From NCBI GenBank assembly GCA_965208015.1, contig OZ242309.1, positions 62,001-126,000 of the forward strand: DNA of 64,000 nt. The letters run 5' to 3'. Origin of the DNA: Bin87 sp965208015. Lineage in GTDB: Bacteria; Chloroflexota; Dehalococcoidia; Lucifugimonadales; UBA3495. The notes under the pieces are model-generated. The model was not told the origin of the DNA. It made no database searches and saw only the letters and a program-made list of their open reading frames with translations. Positions 27,801 through 33,273 of the stretch are shown in pieces (the first letter of the stretch is position 1; each line of letters opens with the position of its first letter). A program made the position numbers and the translations under genes.

Positions 27801-27991
27801 AACGGGTGATAGACCTGCTGCGTCGGGTGTGCGCGGTCAGCGTGAAGACGGTGGAAATCGTGGGGCGGATGGCGTACTGGGACGGGGAGTACCTGGTGGT
27901 GTCCGGGGACCGGGACCGGCGCGAGCGAGTCTACTCCACAGCCAGTATCACCACCGGGCCGCCGGCGGCTACCTCCACGTACAGGCTGTAG
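24806..27991 (+). CDS. Single-chain restriction-modification enzyme: nuclease plus N6-adenine methyltransferase, no helicase
   Basis: This 1061-residue protein should methylate adenine at its DNA target and cut unmodified DNA. Residues ~1-120 hold a PD-(D/E)xK-type nuclease site: P-D at 62-63 and E-A-K at 78-80. The gamma-type methyltransferase follows, with V-Y-T-P-N-E-V-V-D near residue 303, S-adenosylmethionine motif D-P-A-T-G-T-G-T-F near 338 and catalytic N-P-P-Y near 455. The C-terminal ~500 residues are probably the target-recognition domain. The methyltransferase resembles type ISP enzymes (LlaBIII type), but there is no DEAD/SF2 helicase between nuclease and methyltransferase, making the layout like type IIG/IIL. 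The last ~20 residues overlap the 3' end of the convergent aspartic-protease gene, so this C-terminus may be an extension. Confidence 0.87.
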   Translation: MPDYPHIADYYARRQELVEFGGSDNELNIRPAFQNCLDAYCREHRERLVLIPELKTAGNVIPDGTVKDTLRMARGYWEAKDSHDDLDAEIRAKFNRGYPKDNIVFEDSETAVLVQNGDVALRVDMSRPGELHRLIRRFLDYELPSIEEFRQAQAQFKADLPAVLENLRQSVAAAEEGNADYRTNAAEFLALCHRSIGPDVSEADVREMLLQHVLTKDIFHRVFDEDQFHRENNVASRLDDLESAFFTGNVRREAIDRLRAYYGAIGRAADEIADYAEKQQFLKAIYEDFYKAYNPAAADRLGVVYTPNEVVDFIIRGTDWLLQRHFGKTLADDNVQILDPATGTGTFVTNLINHLPLERLERKYRNEIHANEVAILPYYIANLNIEYTYRERTGEYLEFPNLCFVDTLDNMDWQGAGASGGAVQRQGAFNLGALSEENWIRVQEQNEKPISVIIGNPPYNANQQNENDNNRNREYPEIDRRISETYVAASTAQKTKQYDMYKRFIRWASDRLDDDGIIGFVTNRAYLDTRQDDGFRKLAAEEFTDIYVLDLGSDVRRNPKISGTSHNVFGIQTGVAIGFFVREKAKLGQCGIHYARREDAELAKDKLAYLGSAGLDGIEFETITPDKRNDWLNQSNSDFEKLLPLANRETKLAKRVEDEGAVFGLYSMGVVTNRDEWVYDFDHAHLGSKVRAFINEYEESRAEHGGKDVDDGILGTKIKWTRDLKRQLRLDLPNVFDRAMVRRTLFRPFVGKQLYFSQNLNEMQYQLPEVFPNGSDDENRVICFCVNGKGFYVLAADRVFDLHFTGDTQCLPLYRYTDDGERVCNVTQWGIRQFNDHYRQEWGDAFDELAGREGITAKDIFAYTYAALHDPVYRHDYRVDLLREFPRLPVYHDFHLWRDMGRELLDLHIGFEQAEPYPLERVDLEGEPRRVILRADREKGAIVLDDKTTLWGVPLEAWEYQLGSRSALEWVLDQYRERKPRDPTIAERFNTYRFADHKERVIDLLRRVCAVSVKTVEIVGRMAYWDGEYLVVSGDRDRRERVYSTASITTGPPAATSTYRL

Positions 27992-28302
27992 CCGTCGAGC
28001 AGCGCCATTCCCAGGAGGGGCGTGGTGTCGGCTTCGTCCACATCGACAAATCTGGGATGCCCGTCCCACGATGCAGTGACGCCATAGACGTCGAAGAACT
28101 CCACGCTACCATTGGCCAGGGTCGCCTGGCCCTCCGATTGAAATGGAAGCTCCAACTCGACAATCATCCTGGGCGGCAGGGTCAGGAAGCCGTTGAAGCC
28201 GGTATCGACGACAGCATCAATTTCCCGGCTTTGCCCCGACGGACCTTCCAACGCCAGCCTCACGATGGGTTCGTAGGCGGCGTTCACCACGCCCTGGATC
28301 AC
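27931..28302 (-). CDS. Clan AA (retropepsin-like) aspartic protease
   Basis: The protein has about 123 residues and a D-T-G-F-N-G-F-L motif, the active-site signature of retropepsin-like proteases, which work as homodimers with one Asp per chain. An L-L-G-M-x-L-L-D-G-Y segment near the C-terminus matches the hydrophobic-Gly motif of the family. A GTG start at 28302 is preferred: it is preceded by GAGAGG and overlaps the TGA of the upstream gene as GTGA, so translation is coupled. A longer frame to 28368 is open but overlaps that gene. Substrate unknown. Small proteases of this type commonly sit next to a short partner gene, as here. The gene overlaps the convergent nuclease-methyltransferase by 61 bases. 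Confidence 0.8.
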   Translation of the reverse strand: MIQGVVNAAYEPIVRLALEGPSGQSREIDAVVDTGFNGFLTLPPRMIVELELPFQSEGQATLANGSVEFFDVYGVTASWDGHPRFVDVDEADTTPLLGMALLDGYSLYVEVAAGGPVVILAVE

Positions 28303-28574
28303 TGGCCTCTCAGCAGGGGACGCCCCCCGAAATGCCGCAGCGCAGGATACCCCACCCGCACGGACCACACCCGGGCCTCCGGTCGCCGGACGCGCAGCTC
28401 CCCCACCGCAGCAACCACGGAGCCGCCAATGGCGTAGTCGCCGCTGTCCACGTCAATGGAGACGATCTCTCCGTGGTGGCGCGTCTCAACCTTTGACCGG
28501 ATGTCGCGCTGGTAGATCTCGTCGCCCAGGCGGGCAACGTCCGATTTAGGGCGGGTTGGCTCGTTCACTGTCAT
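28299..28574 (-). CDS. Small partner protein of the aspartic protease (hypothetical)
   Basis: The protein has about 91 residues and no recognised domain. It is charged at the N-terminus, then has a predicted beta-rich core (H-H-G-E-I-V-S-I-D-V-D-S-G-D-Y) and an Arg-rich tail. This pattern is common in small proteins encoded just before clan AA proteases. Its TGA overlaps the GTG of the protease gene. The ATG at 28574 follows GGGAG; an upstream in-frame ATG at 28607 is possible, but a TATAGGGTATAGA stretch, perhaps the -10 region, lies right before it and favours the downstream start. The pair looks like a toxin-antitoxin-type bicistron; that is inference. Confidence 0.65.
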   Translation of the reverse strand: MTVNEPTRPKSDVARLGDEIYQRDIRSKVETRHHGEIVSIDVDSGDYAIGGSVVAAVGELRVRRPEARVWSVRVGYPALRHFGGRPLLRGQ

Positions 28575-28725
28575 CACTCCCAAGGAAGGGATCTGCCTCT
28601 CCGACATTCTATACCCTATACCGCCGGGCAGATTTCGGACAGACAAAAAGCGACAATTCTCCCGTCGCAGCGTCACTGACACCAGCCCGATGACGGCGGC
28701 AGCCTCCGGCTGCTACGCTGGAGAC

Positions 28726-30438
28726 ATGGCCTTTTCACGAGAGCGCATCCTGGACGCCCTGGCGCGGCTGCCCTTCATCGACGCGGGGGAGTTGGCCCTG
28801 GTCCTGGGCGAGCCGCCGGCGACGGTGCATCGCGCCCTGTCCGCTCTGCTGAGAGACGGCCTGGCCCAGCGGGTGAGCCACGGCACGAGTCACCTGCCGT
28901 CCAGCCATAGGTACCACCTCACGAGGAAGGGCATTGCCGAAGCTGCCAATGCCCTGGACTTCGACGCGCCCTCTGACTTCGTGCGGGCCTATCCCGTGTC
29001 CCGGCAGTGGCTGGCACTGCTCACCCGCCGCATGGACGCCGTGGCTTCCATCTACCGTTTGGCGGCCACACAGTCCCCGGGCGTGGACGGGCTGGAAACC
29101 CAGGTGGAGTTCCAGCGCCGGGGCCGGTTCGACGCGGTGATCACCCTGCACAATGGCAGCAGCTTCGGGGTGGTGCGCCAGGGATTGGCGCTGCGGCGCC
29201 GCTCCCTCTACGACCGGCTGCGGGCCATCGCGGAGTACCGCTACAACCGCCGTCCCTCCGTGGTGCTGGTGCTGGTTCCCAGCCCCTGGGAGCAGCGGCT
29301 GACCGACGAGTTCTGCCTCAACGCCGACCTCCGTGACTATTTCGTGGGCGTCGAGCGCCGGGAGACCCTGGAAGAGTGGGACCGCCTGACCTGGATTTCG
29401 TCCAACTGGGTGATTGGCAGGATGTACCGCACCCTGGAGCAGGTGGTCTCCCAGGCCGAACCCGGCAGCCGGTTTCATCCGGAGGCGCCGGAGCGTAAGC
29501 GGGCGTCGCTGCCTGACCCGGAGCGCATGGTCAGGGCAGCCCCGGACTTCGGCATCAGCCCTGCGGAGAAGCGCGCCCTGGACCTGATCACCGACCATCC
29601 CATGATCCCCCGGGAGCACCTGGCCCGCTGGCTGGGCGTGTCCGACGGGAGAGTCAGCCAGATGACCCGCAGCCTGGCGAATGATTGGAAATTGGTGGAA
29701 CAGCGCGGCAGGCGGGGCGACGTGCGTTACACGCTGTCCGACCGGGGCATCAGGTACGTCACCCGCCGGGACCGGGCGCAACTGTCCACCACCATGAACG
29801 CCTGGAGCACCGAGGACGCCGCCGACAATCACGGACGGCCCCGTCCCCTGGGACACCGCATCCTAACCTGGCAGCGCCAGACCGGCCACGCCGACGGTAT
29901 CACCTGGTTCCTGTCCGAACTGGCCGCCGAAGCGATGACCGAGGACGCCAGCGAACTGCGATGGTCCATCCCCACCGCCCGCTCCGACCGGGCCTTCAAC
30001 CGGGGCGAGGACGCCATCGCCCCAGACGCCGTGGGACACCTGCTCGTCAACGCCCTGCACGTGCCCTTCTACCTCGAGCACGAGCTGCGCGCCCGCCACC
30101 CCAGGGGAGTGGCCGCCCGCCTGCGCCCCTACATCCGCTACTACCGCTCCGACGCGCCCCGGGATGACCAGCCGCCATTCCCGACCACGCTGTTCGTGGT
30201 GGACACCGAGGAGGTGGCCGAGACCTACGCCAGCACCGCGTCCCGGATGCCGGCGATGAAGCTGCCCATCCTGGTGTCCAGTAGGGAGCTTCTGTCCTAT
30301 AGGGGGATACTGGGCCGGTCCTGGCGTCCCCTGTGGGACGGTGAACATCCGCCCCTGGCGCTGCGGGAACTGGGGGTGTACGAGTGGGACAGACTGCGCC
30401 GCCGGATGCGCCGGCAGGAGACACAGCAAACATGCTGA
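28726..30438 (+). CDS. Replication-relaxation-like winged-helix protein
   Basis: The protein has about 570 residues. Residues ~1-70 form a winged helix (L-P-F-I-D-A-G-E-L-A, then T-V-H-R-A-L-S recognition helix). Residues ~275-350 form a second one (M-I-P-R-E-H-L-A-R-W-L-G-V-S-D-G-R-V-S-Q). After each comes an alpha/beta region: the first contains G-R-F-D-A-V-I and the second ends with T-L-F-V-V-D-T-E-E-V and a W-R-P-L-W motif near the C-terminus, as in Replic_Relax proteins of plasmids and integrated elements. The start at 28726 uses GGAG just upstream; the open frame reaches 28690. It probably controls replication or maintenance of the element, but no relaxase or replication initiator is seen nearby. 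Confidence 0.7.
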   Translation: MAFSRERILDALARLPFIDAGELALVLGEPPATVHRALSALLRDGLAQRVSHGTSHLPSSHRYHLTRKGIAEAANALDFDAPSDFVRAYPVSRQWLALLTRRMDAVASIYRLAATQSPGVDGLETQVEFQRRGRFDAVITLHNGSSFGVVRQGLALRRRSLYDRLRAIAEYRYNRRPSVVLVLVPSPWEQRLTDEFCLNADLRDYFVGVERRETLEEWDRLTWISSNWVIGRMYRTLEQVVSQAEPGSRFHPEAPERKRASLPDPERMVRAAPDFGISPAEKRALDLITDHPMIPREHLARWLGVSDGRVSQMTRSLANDWKLVEQRGRRGDVRYTLSDRGIRYVTRRDRAQLSTTMNAWSTEDAADNHGRPRPLGHRILTWQRQTGHADGITWFLSELAAEAMTEDASELRWSIPTARSDRAFNRGEDAIAPDAVGHLLVNALHVPFYLEHELRARHPRGVAARLRPYIRYYRSDAPRDDQPPFPTTLFVVDTEEVAETYASTASRMPAMKLPILVSSRELLSYRGILGRSWRPLWDGEHPPLALRELGVYEWDRLRRRMRRQETQQTC

Positions 30439-30482
30439 TACGGCATCTTCCACCCGCTCTGTTGTCCGGGGGCGCAAACTGT

Positions 30483-30516
30483 CCTCCGGGGGCAATTTCA
30501 GGGATTGTCCCGGAGG
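30483..30516. other. Hairpin in the gap after the replication-relaxation-like gene
   Basis: CCTCCGGG (30483-30490) and CCCGGAGG (30509-30516) form a perfect 8-bp stem around an 18-base loop. TGTCC motifs recur around it. No T-run follows, so it may be a protein-binding site or a weak terminator. Confidence 0.4.
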
Positions 30517-30684
30517 CCTCGACGTATCATTGTCCCCTGGTTTCAGGTACGAAACGGGCTGCAATGCCCCTTGACCATTCAAAAATTGCATTCTTGCAAG
30601 TGTGAGAAACGGCGCTAAAACAACGAGGGTGATTTTGGCAAAAGTGCAATCGCCTGACGCGTCGCCGTTTACGAGGTGATTTAC

Positions 30685-31140
30685 ATGTCAGATAACGTCA
30701 AAGACGACGTCCACTGGGTGGACAAGGGGGAGGCGGCGCGGGAGTTGGAGGTATCGCTATCGACCCTGGACCGGATGATCCGCAAGGGCGAGGTGGAGGT
30801 GGGGAGAGAAGGCCGGCGGGTCTACGTGAAGCTGCCCGGACCCCGTTACCCCAGCGACCGGGAGCTGCTGCGCCAGTCCAGGGCCAGAGTGGAACGGCTG
30901 GAGCGGACGGTCGGGGAACTGACCGAGGAAGCGGACCGGTTGGAGCAGGAGAGAGACCGGGCCCGGGCCGAGACGGACACCGCCATAGACGAGTACCGCA
31001 AACTGGAAGAAGTGTTGGTCCGGGAGCAGAACGGCCACCAAGGGGCCATACGCTGGACCGCCAGGCTGGGCATCGCCGTCGCCGTGCTGGTGGTCTTGCT
31101 GGCGCTCACCGTCCTGGTCGCGTGGTGGCTGATCACGTAG
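30685..31140 (+). CDS. Membrane-tethered HTH protein with coiled coil (151 aa)
   Basis: Residues ~10-50 form an excisionase/MerR-like helix-turn-helix (K-G-E-A-A-R-E-L-x-V-S-x-S-T-L-D-R-M, then G-R-R-V-Y-V wing). Residues ~60-115 are a charged heptad-like coiled coil. Residues ~128-149 form one strong C-terminal membrane helix. The start at 30685 is preferred over a GTG at 30676 because GAGG (30673-30676) is well spaced from it. A DNA-binding protein anchored in the membrane could tether element DNA to the membrane or respond to it; this is inference. It lies between the replication-relaxation-like gene and the recombinase operon. Confidence 0.78.
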   Translation: MSDNVKDDVHWVDKGEAARELEVSLSTLDRMIRKGEVEVGREGRRVYVKLPGPRYPSDRELLRQSRARVERLERTVGELTEEADRLEQERDRARAETDTAIDEYRKLEEVLVREQNGHQGAIRWTARLGIAVAVLVVLLALTVLVAWWLIT

Positions 31141-31193
31141 GGCCTGTGGGTCCATGCAAAGGCTGGAACGCCAAACCGACTAACCGGGCGCAG

Positions 31194-31222
31194 TTGACGG
31201 CGGTGTTAGGATGAAGGATAAT
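31194..31222 (+). promoter_or_regulatory. Sigma70-type promoter of the recombinase operon
   Basis: A -35 TTGACG (31194-31199), a 17-base spacer and a -10 GATAAT (31217-31222) lie 43 bases before the ribbon-helix-helix gene. The sequence just downstream is unusually AT-rich for this window. Confidence 0.7.
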
Positions 31223-31265
31223 AATAGTAAGACAAGACAATACCACAGCAAGCCAGGCAGAGACC

Positions 31266-31496
31266 ATGCCCCCACGCAGGATTTCCAGGACCATCACCTT
31301 TTCGCTGCCCCCGGAGATGTTCGCCGAGGTGCAGCGGGTCAAGGAGGAAGAGGGACGCGATATGAGTGAACTCGTGCGCGAGGCCCTCCGCCTGTACATG
31401 GAAGACCGGGAACTGCGCCGCGAGCAGCGCTTGGAACGACTGCGCTCCCGGCAGAATCAGCGAGACGATGATCAAGGAGGACACAGCGATGAGTAA
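31266..31496 (+). CDS. Ribbon-helix-helix (CopG/RHH_1) DNA-binding regulator
   Basis: The 76-residue protein begins with a basic stretch followed by the RHH strand (R-T-I-T-F-S-L-P-P-E-M) and helices (V-K-E-E-E-G-R-D-M-S-E-L-V-R-E-A-L-R-L-Y-M). Such dimers bind DNA through the N-terminal strand. The C-terminus is a charged helix rich in Arg and Gln. Its stop codon overlaps the recombinase ATG by 8 bases (ATGAGTAA), so the two are translationally coupled. It probably represses its own promoter and so controls recombinase levels; this is inferred from context. Confidence 0.85.
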   Translation: MPPRRISRTITFSLPPEMFAEVQRVKEEEGRDMSELVREALRLYMEDRELRREQRLERLRSRQNQRDDDQGGHSDE

Positions 31497-33273
31497 GAAT
31501 ACCGACCTGGCGCCAGTGGCCCTATACGCCCGGGTCTCCAGCGACCGCCAGGACGTGGACCTCTCCGTGGCCGCCCAGCTCCGGGCATTGCGCGACTACG
31601 CCAAGAACAACGGCTATTCCATAGCCCGCGAGTACGTGGACGAGGCCGAGAGCGGCAGGATCGCCGACCGCCCCCAGTTCCGCAAGATGATCGACGAGGG
31701 CTCCAAGCCGGAAGCCCCATTCCGTGAGATTCTTGTATGGAAGTTTTCGAGGTTCACCCGCAAGCGGGAGCACGCCGTGGCGTTCAAGGCCCAGTTGCGG
31801 CGCAAGGGCATCCGCGTGGTGTCCATCACCGAGCAGGCCGAGGACAACGCCACCGGCAGGCTGCTGGAGGGCATCATCGAGTCGGTGGACGAATATTACA
31901 GCGAGAATTTAGGGCAGGAGGTCGTGCGGGGAATGCGCGAGGCCGCCTCTCGTGGTTTCTGGGTCTCCACCAACGCCCCCTACGGCTATCGCAAGGTCCA
32001 CGTCCAGGACGGGGCCAAGAAACGCCCACGCCTGGAACTGGACCCGCCCAAGGACGCCGTGGCCCGCCGCGTCTTCGAGATGGTCCTGAGCGGCAAGAGC
32101 ATCCTCGACGTAACCAAGACCCTCAACGCCGAGGGCATCCCCAACTCCAACGGCAAGAGGTGGATCAAGACCACCATCCACAACATGCTCAACAACGAGG
32201 CTTATACCGGCACTTTGGTCTGGGGCCAGAAGAGCCGGGACGGGCAGGAGCCGGTAAGAGTGGAGGACGCCTTCCCCGCCATCGTAACCGGAGAGGAGTT
32301 CATGCAGGTCAGAAAACTGCTGGGCTCCCGCGCCCCGAAACAGACCAACCCCCGCCGCGCCGCCAGCCCCTACCTGCTCAGCGGCCTGGCCCGCTGCCAA
32401 GCCTGCCGCAAGGCCATGACCGCCGCCGAGGCCAAGGGCGGCAAATACACCTACTACGTCTGCCACTCCCTCCTCAAGCAGGGCAAGGACGCCTGCCAGA
32501 CACCCAGGCTGAATGCCCGCAACTTCGAGACCGTTATCATCGAGAACATCCGCGACAACATCCTCACCGAGTCCAACATCCGGGAACTGGTCAAGCTGGT
32601 GGACGAGGAGATGGACGGCGTCGCCAAAGAGGAGCGGGAGCGATTGGAGACCATTGAGGCCGAGCTGGAGGAGGTCAAGCGGAAGCTGGACCGCATCTGG
32701 CACTTCGTGGAGAGCACCGACCTGGACATGGCCGACGCCTCGGAACGCATCCTGGAACACCGCCACCGGCGGGAACAACTGGAGGCCGCCGCCGAGGATG
32801 CCCGGGCCGTGCTGGCCGAGCGGCGGGAACTGCTGGACAGCGCCGATATGGTGGCCGCCTTCGCCGCCGACATGAGCGAGTTTCTCCGGACCAGCGAACT
32901 CACCGAGACCAAAGCCTTCGTCCGGTCCTTCGTCAAGGAGGTGGAGGTGGCCCCCGGAAAGGCGACCATCGTCTACACCATACCTACCCCGTCGGACAGT
33001 CCCATAGGGGGAGCGGACAAGGCGGAAGTGGCCCTCAGCGGGGGTGTTATGAATTCGGTACAGCGTGGTGGAGCTGGCGGGAATCGAACCCGCTACCTCT
33101 TCAATGCCATTGAAGCGCTCTCCCAAATGAGCTACAGCCCCACGGGGCCACCTTCGCGTCTGCGTTGGTGGGCATTCATTTTACCAAACGAAGTTCCGCG
33201 GTCGCAACCGATGCGGCCCGTGCGAGACCGGCGTGATCAGCCGGAAACCCTCTTCCGCCGGTTGTTGATGTAG
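31489..33273 (+). CDS. Large serine recombinase whose frame reads through tRNA-Ala
   Basis: The start at 31489 has an AAGGAGGA site eight bases upstream; the open frame extends to 31366. The resolvase domain shows Y-A-R-V-S-S-D-R-Q with the likely nucleophile Ser17, E-S-G-R-I-A-D-R-P-Q-F and K-F-S-R-F-x-R. A recombinase domain follows, then a zinc ribbon with C-Q-A-C and Y-V-C...D-A-C, a long coiled coil and a conserved-looking C-terminal strand region ending near V-M-N-S-V. From about 33066 the frame is antisense to tRNA-Ala, then continues into the 3' end of the VWA gene, overlapping it by 37 bases. The last ~70 residues are therefore encoded by target DNA. It should integrate and excise the element by Ser-mediated strand exchange at the tRNA end. 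Confidence 0.92.
   Translation: MSKNTDLAPVALYARVSSDRQDVDLSVAAQLRALRDYAKNNGYSIAREYVDEAESGRIADRPQFRKMIDEGSKPEAPFREILVWKFSRFTRKREHAVAFKAQLRRKGIRVVSITEQAEDNATGRLLEGIIESVDEYYSENLGQEVVRGMREAASRGFWVSTNAPYGYRKVHVQDGAKKRPRLELDPPKDAVARRVFEMVLSGKSILDVTKTLNAEGIPNSNGKRWIKTTIHNMLNNEAYTGTLVWGQKSRDGQEPVRVEDAFPAIVTGEEFMQVRKLLGSRAPKQTNPRRAASPYLLSGLARCQACRKAMTAAEAKGGKYTYYVCHSLLKQGKDACQTPRLNARNFETVIIENIRDNILTESNIRELVKLVDEEMDGVAKEERERLETIEAELEEVKRKLDRIWHFVESTDLDMADASERILEHRHRREQLEAAAEDARAVLAERRELLDSADMVAAFAADMSEFLRTSELTETKAFVRSFVKEVEVAPGKATIVYTIPTPSDSPIGGADKAEVALSGGVMNSVQRGGAGGNRTRYLFNAIEALSQMSYSPTGPPSRLRWWAFILPNEVPRSQPMRPVRDRRDQPETLFRRLLM
33066..33141 (-). tRNA. tRNA-Ala (anticodon GGC), CCA encoded
   Basis: The 76-base gene folds as a full cloverleaf. 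The acceptor stem GGGGCTG pairs with CAGCTCC with one G-T pair, followed by A and CCA. The D arm is GCTC/GAGC, the anticodon stem CTTCA/TGAAG with loop ATGGCAT, and the T arm GCGGG/CCCGC with TTCGATT. The 3' end faces the serine recombinase, whose reading frame crosses the whole gene on the other strand. tRNA 3' ends are classic integration sites, and the encoded CCA means the gene stays intact after insertion. Confidence 0.96.
33178..33207 (-). promoter_or_regulatory. Promoter of tRNA-Ala
   Basis: On the minus strand a -35 TTGCGA (33202-33207), an 18-base spacer and an extended -10 TGGTAAAAT (-10 at 33178-33183) lie about 36 bases before the tRNA. It is on the chromosomal side of the junction. 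Confidence 0.6.

Noticed and set aside
28690..30438. Prophage interpretation of the region
   Set aside because: No capsid, portal, terminase or tail gene is present between the surface-protein operon and the tRNA.
31909..33126. 405-residue minus-strand ORF
   Set aside because: Shadow of the serine recombinase, which has all catalytic and zinc-ribbon motifs.
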